DNA of 7,566 nt from Flavobacteriales bacterium UBA7519 (GTDB lineage Bacteria > Bacteroidota > Bacteroidia > Flavobacteriales > Weeksellaceae), in contig DLND01000191.1 of the NCBI GenBank assembly GCA_002476905.1, forward strand, positions 1 to 7,566, in the 5' to 3' direction. The translations under genes and the position numbers were made by a program. The notes beneath the pieces are model-generated. The model had not been told where the DNA came from. It saw only the letters and a list, made by a program, of their open reading frames with translations, and did no database searches. This document shows positions 1 to 6,326 of this stretch, piece by piece (position 1 is the first letter of the stretch; each line of letters begins with the position of its first letter).

Positions 1-757
1 TTTCTTTCACATATTCGGCATTGGCCATAATTCTTTGGGAATTCATTCCGACACCAATGATTACTGCGAATGCAACAATTCCGGAAGAAATCAAGAAATG
101 TTTCCATTCGATTTTTCCTTTGATGGCTCTTACCAATTCGGACAAGAATAAAAATCCTAATCCTAAGAATAAGTAATAAGTCATCTGCGGGTGATTGGCA
201 CAAATCTGCAAACCGGCAAAAAGTGCTGTGACAATGAATCCAAGAATGTATTTTTTTCTAAAATAAACAAGTATGATTCCGGCTAAAAGTGGTGCGAAAT
301 AAGCAATTGTATGAACTTTTCCGTTGTGTCCGGCAGCAATAATAATATAGAAATAGGTGGATAGTCCGAAGAATGTTGCACCTAATAAAGCGTATCTCCA
401 GTTTCTAACGGCAACCATTCCCAAAAAGAAAAATCCGGCAAATAACAGGAATAAATAATTCGCAGGTTTTGGAAGAAATAAAAACAAATCATCTATTTTT
501 TTGATAACATCGCCACGGAATTGTGCTCCCGTTTGGTAGGTCGGCATTCCGCCAAACATTGCGTCGCTCCAATAGGTTTCTTTATCATTATTCGCGCGGT
601 ATTGCAAAAGTTCTTCTGCGCCGCCTTTGTAAAATACGATGTCGTGCTGCATCAAACGCTTCCCAGAAATGACAGGGTTTGCGTAAACAACTGCCAACAA
701 AATAAAAATGACGAAACTCGCCAAGATAAAAATTAGATTCTTCTTATTTTTGAACAT
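1..757 (-). CDS. YfhO-family multi-pass membrane protein, N-terminal part (gene runs off the left edge)
   Basis: Reading leftward from the ATG at 755-757, the frame stays open for 252 codons to the window edge, so only the N-terminal third or so of a protein that is usually about 800 residues is present. Visible hydrophobic segments lie near residues 8-26, 101-117, 121-142, 153-166, 171-186, 192-209 and 221-238. Motifs I recognise from the Bacteroidota YfhO group are MQHD (36-39), YWSDAMFGGMPTYQ (62-75), AAGHNGKVHT (141-150) and NHPQMTYY (188-195). The family has a GT-C-like glycosyltransferase membrane fold. Bacillus YfhO is linked to lipoteichoic acid glycosylation, but the substrate in Bacteroidota is not established, so I assign family only. 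No Shine-Dalgarno is visible. A weak -7-like box (TGATTTTG, minus strand, 794-801) lies 36 nt upstream. The terminator of the upstream gene (867-898) separates it from that gene, so it is probably transcribed on its own. Confidence 0.88.
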   Translation of the reverse strand, partial: MFKNKKNLIFILASFVIFILLAVVYANPVISGKRLMQHDIVFYKGGAEELLQYRANNDKETYWSDAMFGGMPTYQTGAQFRGDVIKKIDDLFLFLPKPANYLFLLFAGFFFLGMVAVRNWRYALLGATFFGLSTYFYIIIAAGHNGKVHTIAYFAPLLAGIILVYFRKKYILGFIVTALFAGLQICANHPQMTYYLFLGLGFLFLSELVRAIKGKIEWKHFLISSGIVAFAVIIGVGMNSQRIMANAEYVKE

Positions 758-857
758 ATTCAGATGTTAGATATTAAACTTTTTTATTGAATTCAAAATC
801 AATGCTTTCTAATAAAAACACTTGTAAATTGGTTGTAAATTTTAATTTCCAAATTTA

Positions 858-898
858 ATAATAAAAAAACCTTTCAGACTTCATAATCTGAAAGGTTT
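858..898 (-). terminator. Rho-independent terminator after the DUF6263/DUF4834 genes
   Basis: A perfect 12-bp inverted repeat (867-878 and 887-898, arm AAACCTTTCAGA) encloses an 8-nt loop. On the minus strand the hairpin is followed by a run of seven T and further T-rich sequence. It starts 26 nt after the stop codon of the small membrane-protein gene at 925. On the plus strand the trailing sequence is less T-rich, so the signal mainly serves leftward transcription. Confidence 0.88.
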
Positions 899-924
899 TA
901 CGTTTATTTTAATTAAGATTTTAA

Positions 925-1155
925 CTATTGTTTTTTATCTTCTTTTATTTCCTCATAATCCACAGTTTCCGCATCCCATTTTATTTTCTGATTCGGCATT
1001 TTTTTAGAATCTGTTTTAGCATTCTGACTTTGATGATTTTCCGGTTTGAAATTTGGAAAATTTTTATAAAACGCATTGAAAAACAATCTTTTCAAAATAT
1101 TCCAAACGAAGAATATAATGATAGTTGCTAATATGAATTCGAAAATGTATTTCAT
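925..1155 (-). CDS. Small membrane protein, DUF4834-like
   Basis: This is a 76-residue protein with one N-terminal membrane segment (about residues 4-20, rich in I and F), then a basic and amidated stretch and an acidic C-terminus containing AETVDYEEIKED. A short hydrophobic anchor followed by a tail ending in (E/T)-x-V-D-(Y/F)-E-E is what I know from DUF4834 proteins of Flavobacteria, whose function is unknown. The TM-first layout with a charged tail suggests a single-pass inner-membrane protein; topology is inferred. The ATG is only 9 nt after the stop of the upstream lipoprotein gene, so the two are almost certainly co-transcribed, and the terminator at 867-898 ends the unit. The sequence before the start reads AATCAGGAA-ATG, a purine patch too close to the codon to be a normal Shine-Dalgarno. 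The family call is moderate; the reality of the gene is well supported by spacing and terminator. Confidence 0.75.
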   Translation of the reverse strand: MKYIFEFILATIIIFFVWNILKRLFFNAFYKNFPNFKPENHQSQNAKTDSKKMPNQKIKWDAETVDYEEIKEDKKQ

Positions 1156-1164
1156 TTCCTGATT

Positions 1165-2208
1165 TTATTTATAAGAAGGATTAATTATTATAGATGTTGT
1201 TGAATTTTTCGTCATACTTTGGGTCTGTTTTCCATCTGATAACGTTTCTTTCTGATTAGTTTTTACCGATAGATTCTGGTTCAGAAGCCAGCCCGTATTT
1301 TCGTCAATGATAATTTTTCCGCTTTCAGAACCGCCCATACTCATTGTATGAGTCATTCCGTCTTTGGATTGCTTGTCGGATTTTGACGGAATTGTACCTT
1401 TTACATCAATTTCCGCTTTTCCGTCTTCAACTTTTACCAAAGTGAATGTCAAAGTTTGTTTCAATTTTCCGCTCGGGTCTATATCTTCAGAAGTGGTCCA
1501 TTTTTCTCCTATTTTTGCCCCTTTTGCAGGGAAAAGCTTCAGGTTTTTACTCAGTTGTTCTTTCATCATCGCCTCATTGAAACCTGCTTTGAAGTTTTCA
1601 ATCAGTGCGTCCTGCTGCTTTTTATCTTTGATTGTTCCCGCAACTGCTTTTCTTAGATTATTGTGAACGGACTCAAATCCTGTCACAGATTTAATGTTTC
1701 CGTAAGCATCCATTTTTACGTTCAGCTTATTTCCTGCCAGACCTTTGCTCACCAGATAATTCATTTTTAGACCTTCTTCTTTTGGAGCAGCTTGTTTCGT
1801 ATCTATCACCACTGTTTTCCCATTAGCCGAACTGGACATTCTTTTCCCGATCAGGTTAAGGGTAAGGTCGTATAGATTATCCTTAAAATCATTCACGGTT
1901 ACAGACATTTCATCTGTCGTTTCATTGGTTCCGTTCATCGTTTTTCCGTCCGGTGAGGTAAATGTCTGGATTTCTCTTTGGTAAGAAACCAACGGATAAG
2001 TCGTGCCTTTTTCCAAGATGAATTTTTGTTTATAAATGCCGCTGCTATCGGCAATCGCTTTCGGTTTTGCAGCTTCTTCTGGCGAAACTTCTTCCGTCAC
2101 CGTTTCAGTTTTTCCTGTTTTAGGATCTACTCTTGTTATGGTTTTCGTTTCCTTTTTACAGGCAGTTAGTGTTATTGCGATAAGCGCAAGCGCCGTTAAT
2201 TTTTTCAT
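1165..2208 (-). CDS. DUF6263-family lipoprotein
   Basis: This is a 347-residue protein beginning with a lipoprotein signal peptide: MKK, a hydrophobic core, and lipobox LTAC with the acylated cysteine at residue 17. The cysteine is followed by a charged linker rich in K, E and T (residues 18-50). The body is a soluble, beta-rich domain with motifs I associate with DUF6263 proteins of Chryseobacterium and relatives: KGTTYPL, TDEMSVTVNDFKDNLYDLTLNL, KGAKIGEKWT and IDENTGWLLNQNLSVKTNQ. The function of the family is unknown. The residues after the cysteine are KKE rather than the acidic stretch described for surface-exported Capnocytophaga lipoproteins, so a periplasm-facing location is somewhat more likely; this is inference. 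It lies 69 nt downstream of rlmB with no terminator between them and no convincing -7 box in the gap, so read-through from rlmB is plausible. The next gene follows after 9 nt. Confidence 0.85.
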   Translation of the reverse strand: MKKLTALALIAITLTACKKETKTITRVDPKTGKTETVTEEVSPEEAAKPKAIADSSGIYKQKFILEKGTTYPLVSYQREIQTFTSPDGKTMNGTNETTDEMSVTVNDFKDNLYDLTLNLIGKRMSSSANGKTVVIDTKQAAPKEEGLKMNYLVSKGLAGNKLNVKMDAYGNIKSVTGFESVHNNLRKAVAGTIKDKKQQDALIENFKAGFNEAMMKEQLSKNLKLFPAKGAKIGEKWTTSEDIDPSGKLKQTLTFTLVKVEDGKAEIDVKGTIPSKSDKQSKDGMTHTMSMGGSESGKIIIDENTGWLLNQNLSVKTNQKETLSDGKQTQSMTKNSTTSIIINPSYK

Positions 2209-2244
2209 AATCGATATTTAATAATAAATGATATTGGATGAATG

Positions 2245-2295
2245 GTAGTTGATAAATAATTTCTATAAACTAAAAAACTATCCACCAACAACTAT
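2245..2295. repeat. Degenerate heptad repeat overlapping the 3' end of rlmB
   Basis: On the minus strand three in-phase 7-mers run AGTTGTT (2287-2293), GGTGGAT (2280-2286) and AGTTTTT (2273-2279), covering the last four codons and the stop codon of rlmB. On the plus strand a further unit, AGTTGAT, sits at 2247-2253, giving the facing-arms arrangement also seen at 5381-5460. Six to eight bases of the two arms can pair (2245-2251 with 2289-2295). This copy is more decayed than the one at 5381-5462, and I group them by unit pattern (RRYTGWY) and arrangement. Confidence 0.5.
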
Positions 2296-3033
2296 TTTCT
2301 GTCTCACAGCTTCATAAAGAATAGCACCACACGCTACAGAGACGTTCAGGGACTGTGTTTTACCTTCTATCGGGAGTTTTATTTTTTCATCGGCGTGATG
2401 AAGTACTTCTTTAGAAATTCCGGTTTCTTCATTTCCCATTACAACGGCACAAGGTTCTTTAAAATCGACGTCATAAATCAATTTCTGCGCCTTTTCTGTT
2501 GCTGCAAAAACTGAAACGCCACTTTGCTGAAGGAAATCTACCGTGTGAGCCAGATTTTTTTCTTTGCAGATTTTGATGTTGTAAATTGCTCCAGCCGACG
2601 TTTTAATAGCATCAGAATTAATCGGTGCAGCTCCTTTTTCCGGAATTACAACGGCGTGAACGCCCACACATTCGGCAGTTCTGCAGATTGCACCGAAGTT
2701 TCTAACATCGGTCAGACGGTCAAGAACCAGGATAAAAGGCGTTTTTCCTTCCTCAAAAAGTTGCGGCAAAACATCTTCGATTTTATGAAAAGGAACATCT
2801 GAAATAAAGGCGACCACACCTTGGTGGTTTTTTCTCGTAAAACGGTTAAGTTTTTCTACAGGAACGTAGTTTGGACGCAGGTTGTGTTTGGCAAGAAGCT
2901 GTTTCAGCTCGATATAGATTTCGCCTTGCAATGCATTCTGGACAAATATTTTGTCAATAGTTTTTCCGGCTTCAATAGCTTCCAGTACAGGCCTTAACCC
3001 GAAAATAAAATCGTCTTTTTTCTCTTGATTCAT
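2278..3033 (-). CDS. rlmB: 23S rRNA (guanosine-2'-O)-methyltransferase RlmB (TrmH/SpoU family)
   Basis: Encodes a 251-residue SPOUT methyltransferase that uses S-adenosylmethionine to 2'-O-methylate a guanosine of 23S rRNA (G2251 in E. coli numbering). The N-terminal substrate-binding domain (about 8-85) opens with FIFGLRPVLEAI. The catalytic knot domain has motif 1 DVRNFGAICRTAE (109-121, with N112 and R118), motif 2 VVMGNEETGIS (198-208, with N201 and E202) and motif 3 SLNVSVACGAILYEA (228-242). Length is normal. The frame also has an upstream TTG (3052-3054), but that triplet is the end of a perfect -7 box, TACTTTTG, so it would be at or upstream of the transcript start. The ATG at 3031-3033 is therefore chosen; it also gives the expected N-terminus. 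The tail IVVGG is unusual and is partly encoded by the heptad repeat at 2273-2293. TrmH-type tRNA methylation is the alternative, but the N-terminal domain and length fit RlmB better. Confidence 0.92.
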   Translation of the reverse strand: MNQEKKDDFIFGLRPVLEAIEAGKTIDKIFVQNALQGEIYIELKQLLAKHNLRPNYVPVEKLNRFTRKNHQGVVAFISDVPFHKIEDVLPQLFEEGKTPFILVLDRLTDVRNFGAICRTAECVGVHAVVIPEKGAAPINSDAIKTSAGAIYNIKICKEKNLAHTVDFLQQSGVSVFAATEKAQKLIYDVDFKEPCAVVMGNEETGISKEVLHHADEKIKLPIEGKTQSLNVSVACGAILYEAVRQKIVVGG

Positions 3034-3051
3034 TAATGAGATTTTGTTTTG

Positions 3052-3059
3052 CAAAAGTA
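3052..3059 (-). promoter_or_regulatory. Bacteroidota -7 promoter box of rlmB
   Basis: The minus strand reads TACTTTTG, an exact match to the Bacteroidota -7 consensus TAnnTTTG, followed by an A-rich stretch suitable for initiation. It lies 18 nt before the ATG of rlmB, predicting a short leader. I do not see a clear TTG-type -33 element at the usual distance. Its position rules out the TTG start of the open frame. Confidence 0.6.
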
Positions 3060-3135
3060 AGGTTTTTGATTTTAGTTTTATCTTAAGAAAAATGTAAAGT
3101 TCTAGTTTGAACTTATTATGACAATGAAATTATGA

Positions 3136-3238
3136 AAACCACATAGTCATATAGGAAAAATAAGATTTTCCTAAAGTCAAAATAGAAGTTATATTACATC
3201 ATAATCAATTGTATAAAATCTATGTGACTATGTGGTTT
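3136..3238. repeat. REP-like palindromic intergenic element with 19-bp arms
   Basis: The left arm (3136-3154) and right arm (3220-3238, CTATGTGACTATGTGGTTT) are inverted copies matching at 18 of 19 positions. The one mismatch becomes a U-G pair in plus-strand RNA, so the stem is continuous there. Each arm is a tandem pair of an 8-mer: CTATGTGA (3220-3227) and CTATGTGG (3228-3235). Inside the left half is a second perfect hairpin, TAGGAAAA (3152-3159) with TTTTCCTA (3166-3173), loop of 6. The element starts 5 nt after the stop of the gene at 3244 and ends well short of the rlmB promoter. I recall arms of this kind (CTATGTG...CTATGTGGTT) as recurrent in flavobacterial intergenic DNA, but copy number cannot be seen here. 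It carries no gene. It may also act as a 3' end for the leftward transcript, although no long T tract follows. Confidence 0.75.
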
Positions 3239-3243
3239 AGTTC

Positions 3244-3687
3244 TTATTCCAAAACAAAAACCAAAAATTCATCATTCTCAGTTTTGAATTTCAAATCGCC
3301 GGTTTTTCGGAGGTCTTCAAAAAGTGGAGTGGGGAAATTTTCGTCAAACTGTTTTGTTTTGTAGAATTTTCCTTTTAATGTCAATGGAATTTTCTTAATC
3401 AATTTATCCGTCGTAACTGGGATTTTGAATTTCCTTTTTTCAGGATCTTTGGAATCGACGTAGAAACAGTAATTAATCAATTCCGCTTTGTCCACGAATT
3501 TTTTGTAGTCTGATGTTTTGATGAAATTGGGCAAATTGGAGTCTTCCCAAGTCAGATAAAACACTTCAATTTCTTGAGGTTTGCCGATTGGCTTGTAATA
3601 TTTGAATCGTTCATTTTCTGATTTTGAAAATGATAACAACCCTAAAATTACAATCGGAAAAAGAAATCGAAGATTAAAAGAAATCAT
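3244..3687 (-). CDS. Small exported protein of unknown function
   Basis: This is a 147-residue protein I do not recognise. It begins with a short N-region containing R7 and a hydrophobic core (about residues 8-20, FLFPIVILGLLSF) followed by polar SKSENERF, which looks like a signal peptide cleaved near residues 21-23; an uncleaved anchor is the alternative. The mature part is hydrophilic and lysine-rich, with alternating strand-like segments (EIEVFYLTWED, KFKIPVTTDKLIKKIPLTLKGKFY, KFKTENDEFLVFVLE) and no cysteine pair or catalytic motif I can name. It follows the DinB-family gene by 23 nt on the same strand, so the two are probably one transcription unit, and the palindromic element at 3136-3238 follows its stop codon after 5 nt. 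Codon use looks like the neighbours. The reality of the gene is supported by the signal peptide, full-length frame and tight spacing. Confidence 0.7.
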   Translation of the reverse strand: MISFNLRFLFPIVILGLLSFSKSENERFKYYKPIGKPQEIEVFYLTWEDSNLPNFIKTSDYKKFVDKAELINYCFYVDSKDPEKRKFKIPVTTDKLIKKIPLTLKGKFYKTKQFDENFPTPLFEDLRKTGDLKFKTENDEFLVFVLE

Positions 3688-3710
3688 TTATCACCAATTA
3701 AATTCATCAT

Positions 3711-4190
3711 TTATAAACTGCTCAATCCTTCCCCAATCAAAGCTCTTTTCTGAGAAAGAATATAGCCGTAATGCAGGCTTTCGTGCATATTATTGAAAAT
3801 AATCGCATCCTGAATATTTTTTAAATCAATCCCAAAACTGGTGGAGTAGGGTGTGTAATCCAGAAAAAAATCATTATCAAAATCCTTCATCAGAATTTTT
3901 GATGTTTCTATTAATAGAAAAGCCAGATCCTCCATTTCGGAAGCTTTCACATCTACATTGGCAAAAGTTCCCTTTTTGTAGGTTTCAATCCAATATTTAT
4001 CAATCCGGAATTGGTTGCCACTAAGATAGTAGCACAGTAATTGCTGCGTTGCCACGCAATGCGCAATGTTCCAGTAAATATTATTATTGTAGCCATCCGG
4101 AATGGTGAGGAGATCTTTTTCTGACGTATTTTGTAAAATGTGCAGCAGATTTTTTCTGACTTGTCTGTGATTGGCAAAATGATAATTCAT
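3711..4190 (-). CDS. DinB-family (DinB_2-like) putative metal-dependent protein
   Basis: This is a 159-residue, mostly helical protein of typical DinB/YfiT superfamily length. Three histidines sit where this four-helix-bundle family binds its divalent metal: H44 in WNIAHCVATQQ and H136 and H140 in NNMHESLHYGYILSQKRAL. The segment QLLCYYLSG following the first histidine is also characteristic of the Bacteroidota DinB_2 group. Members act as thiol-dependent transferases (bacillithiol or mycothiol S-transferases in Gram-positives) or are uncharacterised. The substrate here is unknown, and the name should not be read as an SOS-response DNA polymerase. It is the first gene of a probable two-gene unit with the small exported protein 23 nt downstream and is divergent from the moxR gene. 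The start at 4190 is preferred because the ATG is preceded by A/T-rich leader and a -7-like box, and the frame has the expected first helix from residue 3. Confidence 0.87.
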   Translation of the reverse strand: MNYHFANHRQVRKNLLHILQNTSEKDLLTIPDGYNNNIYWNIAHCVATQQLLCYYLSGNQFRIDKYWIETYKKGTFANVDVKASEMEDLAFLLIETSKILMKDFDNDFFLDYTPYSTSFGIDLKNIQDAIIFNNMHESLHYGYILSQKRALIGEGLSSL

Positions 4191-4212
4191 TTTAAATTTT
4201 TATATTAATTGA

Positions 4213-4220
4213 TAAATGTA
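4213..4220 (-). promoter_or_regulatory. Candidate -7 box for the DinB-family gene
   Basis: The minus strand reads TACATTTA, matching TAnnTTTG at all fixed positions except the last base, 22 nt before the ATG. This spacing is similar to that of the rlmB box. No clear -33 element is visible. On the other strand of the same gap the best box I find for the moxR gene is TGTGTTTG (4319-4326), also one mismatch from consensus; that assignment is weaker. Confidence 0.35.
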
Positions 4221-4372
4221 AGAAAAATGTGTGTAACACTATATTATTAACGTGTTTTTATGGATTTTTTATATCAATCTCTGTTTTAACAAATATTTAA
4301 CGCAAGATTAGCAGTTGTTGTGTTTGCCATTGCAGGTTTTTATAAGAAATTTACCAATTATTAAGATTAACT

Positions 4373-5377
4373 ATGTCAGAATTGAATCAAGCAGAAGATA
4401 TCAGACAGCTTACAGAGAAAGTAAAAGAACAGAATTACTTTTTTTCTATTTTAAAACAAGAAATCAACCGCGCTATTATCGGTCAGGAATATATGATAGA
4501 CCGTCTTTTGATAGGACTTCTGGGAAATGGACATGTGCTCCTGGAAGGCGTACCCGGTTTAGCAAAGACACTTGCAATCAAAACCTTGGCAGAAGCGGTT
4601 CACGGACAGTTTTCAAGAATCCAGTTTACGCCCGATCTGTTGCCTGCGGATGTTGTGGGAACGATGATTTACAACGTAAAAGACAACGATTTTTCCATCA
4701 AGAAAGGTCCAGTTTTCGCTAATTTTGTTTTGGCGGATGAGATTAACAGAGCACCAGCGAAAGTTCAGTCTGCACTTTTGGAGGTAATGCAGGAAAAACA
4801 AGTTACCATTGGTGATGAAACGCTTCCTTTGCCGAAACCCTTCCTTGTTTTGGCGACTCAAAACCCGATAGATCAGGAAGGAACTTATCTTTTGCCGGAG
4901 GCGCAAACGGACCGTTTTATGCTGAAGTGTAAAATCGATTATCCGGAATTTGAGGATGAGAGAAAAGTGATGCGGATGATTTCTACACAGGATATTCCGC
5001 AAATCCGACAGGTTATTAGTTTAGATCAGATTGTAGAAGCGAAGAAACTCATCAACCAGATTTACCTGGATGAGAAAATCGAAAAATATATTCTGGATAT
5101 GGTATTTGCAACCCGTTATCCTGAAAAATATGGATTGTCTGACATTAAAAATTATATCAGTTTCGGAGCGTCGCCTAGAGCAAGTATCAACTTGGCAATT
5201 GCATCCAGAGCTTATGCGTTCATCAAAGGAAGAGCATTTGTGATTCCGGAAGATGTGAAAGAAATCGCCAAAGATGTTTTGAGACACAGAATCGGATTGA
5301 GCTTTGAAGCTGAGGCTGAGGAAGTTTCTCAGGATGATATCGTCAATAAAATTTTAGGGAAAATACAAGCGCCCTAA
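4373..5377 (+). CDS. MoxR-family AAA+ ATPase of the Bat operon
   Basis: Encodes a 334-residue cytoplasmic ATPase, full length for the family. The motifs in order are Walker A GVPGLAKT (59-66, K65), Walker B FVLADEINRAP (118-128, D122 and E123), sensor 1 ATQNP (161-165, N164), the arginine-finger region PEAQTDRF (175-182, R181) and sensor 2 FGASPRA (264-270, R269). The AAA lid follows to the C-terminus. The GLAK form of Walker A, in place of GTGK, is common in Bacteroidota MoxR proteins. MoxR ATPases are thought to remodel or insert metal into proteins with von Willebrand A domains. The next gene encodes such a partner (DUF58), and BatA follows, so this ATPase most likely serves the Bat complex. 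The start at 4373 gives the usual N-terminus before the conserved GQEYMIDRLLIGLL (37-50). It is the first gene of the operon, 182 nt from the divergent DinB gene. Confidence 0.95.
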   Translation: MSELNQAEDIRQLTEKVKEQNYFFSILKQEINRAIIGQEYMIDRLLIGLLGNGHVLLEGVPGLAKTLAIKTLAEAVHGQFSRIQFTPDLLPADVVGTMIYNVKDNDFSIKKGPVFANFVLADEINRAPAKVQSALLEVMQEKQVTIGDETLPLPKPFLVLATQNPIDQEGTYLLPEAQTDRFMLKCKIDYPEFEDERKVMRMISTQDIPQIRQVISLDQIVEAKKLINQIYLDEKIEKYILDMVFATRYPEKYGLSDIKNYISFGASPRASINLAIASRAYAFIKGRAFVIPEDVKEIAKDVLRHRIGLSFEAEAEEVSQDDIVNKILGKIQAP

Positions 5378-5380
5378 AAT

Positions 5381-5462
5381 GGTTGTTAGTTGATGGTTGT
5401 CAGCTGTCGGAAAACTTCGATGTCTGAAAACTATCAACACACAGCCGACAATTATCAATTGA
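5381..5462. repeat. Inverted heptad-repeat element in the moxR-DUF58 gap; predicted mRNA stem-loop
   Basis: Four forward 7-mers run GGTTGTT, AGTTGAT, GGTTGTC, AGCTGTC (5381-5408). On the opposite strand four to five 7-mers in one phase run AATTGAT (5454-5460), AATTGTC (5447-5453), GGCTGTG (5440-5446), TGTTGAT (5433-5439) and a degraded AGTTTTC (5426-5432). In plus-strand RNA 5386-5401 pairs with 5447-5462 without interruption over 16 bp (four of them G-U). After one mismatch, 5403-5407 pairs with 5441-5445. The base of this stem is 3 nt before the start codon of the DUF58 gene and 8 nt after the moxR stop. The element fills almost the whole 88-nt gap. Confidence 0.75.
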
Positions 5463-5465
5463 TTT

Positions 5466-6326
5466 ATGCAGATAAAAGACATTGTCAAAAAAGTAAAGCA
5501 GATAGAAATCCGAACTCGAAAGAAAACGGAAGCATCACTTATGGGACAATATCACAGCGCTTTCAAAGGTCAGGGAATGACGTTTTCGGAGGTTCGACAA
5601 TACCAATTCGGAGACGATACAAGACGAATCGACTGGAACAAAACAGCACGTTTCCGAGAACCATTCGTAAAAGTAATGGAGGAGGAACGCGAGCTGACAA
5701 TGATGTTGGTTGTTGATGTTTCCGCATCCATGGATTATGGAACCAAAAATCAATTGAAAAGAGAATATGTTGCAGAAATTTGCGCTTCTTTAGGATTTTC
5801 GGCAGCTGGAAATAATGATAAAGTGGGATTAATTTTGTACGCAGACAAAGTTCTGAAAGTTGTTCCGCCACAAAAAGGCAGAAAGCACGTTCTGTCGATT
5901 ATAAGCAATATTCTGACTGCGGATTATGTTCCAGCAAAAGCGGATCTTAATGCGGCATTTAATTATATGATGAGTGTTTTCAAAAGGAAATCTTTCGTTT
6001 TTGTTTTTTCTGATTTTGAAGATGACTTTGACCAAAAAATTCTGAATGTCACTGCAAGAAAACACCAATTGTTAGGACTTCGTGTTTTTGATGAAAAAGA
6101 TATGGAAATTCCGGACATTGGTTATGCGCTTTTCCGTGACGCAGAAACAGGCCAACAAATCTGGGCTAATACGTCCAGTGCAAGATGGCGTTATGATTTT
6201 GCAGAAAAACAAAAACAAAAAATGCGACAGGTAAAAGACGAATTCGAAAATTCTTCTGCTCATTTTTTAGACATCAAAACTTCTGATGATTACAGCAAAT
6301 TTTTGTATCAATATTTTAGAAAATAA
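5466..6326 (+). CDS. DUF58 domain protein (vWA-like partner of MoxR)
   Basis: Encodes a 286-residue soluble protein. The DUF58 signature FGDDTRRIDWNKTARF is at 48-63. A von Willebrand A-like metal site follows, with LVVDVSASMD (81-90; D84, S86 and S88 in the DxSxS arrangement) and VFVFSDFED (178-186, D183) as a later conserved strand. There is no signal peptide or membrane segment, and the length matches the cytoplasmic DUF58 proteins of Bacteroidota Bat operons. In such operons it is regarded as a substrate or partner of the MoxR ATPase encoded just upstream. The start is fixed by an in-frame TGA at 5460-5462, leaving ATG 5466 as the first possible codon; the next ATG would delete 25 residues of the conserved N-terminus. 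The leader is taken up by the heptad hairpin at 5381-5462, which may affect translation. The next gene starts 46 nt downstream. Confidence 0.94.
   Translation: MQIKDIVKKVKQIEIRTRKKTEASLMGQYHSAFKGQGMTFSEVRQYQFGDDTRRIDWNKTARFREPFVKVMEEERELTMMLVVDVSASMDYGTKNQLKREYVAEICASLGFSAAGNNDKVGLILYADKVLKVVPPQKGRKHVLSIISNILTADYVPAKADLNAAFNYMMSVFKRKSFVFVFSDFEDDFDQKILNVTARKHQLLGLRVFDEKDMEIPDIGYALFRDAETGQQIWANTSSARWRYDFAEKQKQKMRQVKDEFENSSAHFLDIKTSDDYSKFLYQYFRK

Noticed and set aside
521..736. Open frame of 71 codons on the plus strand
   Set aside because: It lies entirely antisense to the YfhO-family gene, whose translation is clearly recognisable. The product is cysteine- and histidine-rich with no family resemblance, typical of a shadow frame.
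3136..3238. CRISPR or integron attC site
   Set aside because: There are only two arms in inverted orientation with no spacer series, and no integron core-site motif or integrase is present. A REP-like palindrome fits better.
4231..4239. Small palindrome GTGTAACAC in the divergent promoter gap
   Set aside because: The arms are only 4 bp, there is no second copy near either candidate promoter box, and it is not enough to call an operator.
4613..5002. Minus-strand open frame of 129 codons
   Set aside because: It is antisense to the ATPase core of moxR. Its residues mirror the conserved Walker B and sensor codons, so the openness is a by-product of coding constraint on the other strand.
5390..5716. 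Plus-strand open frame of 108 codons starting inside the heptad repeat
   Set aside because: It overlaps the DUF58 gene in another frame and has no recognisable domain. The DUF58 frame carries the signature motifs.
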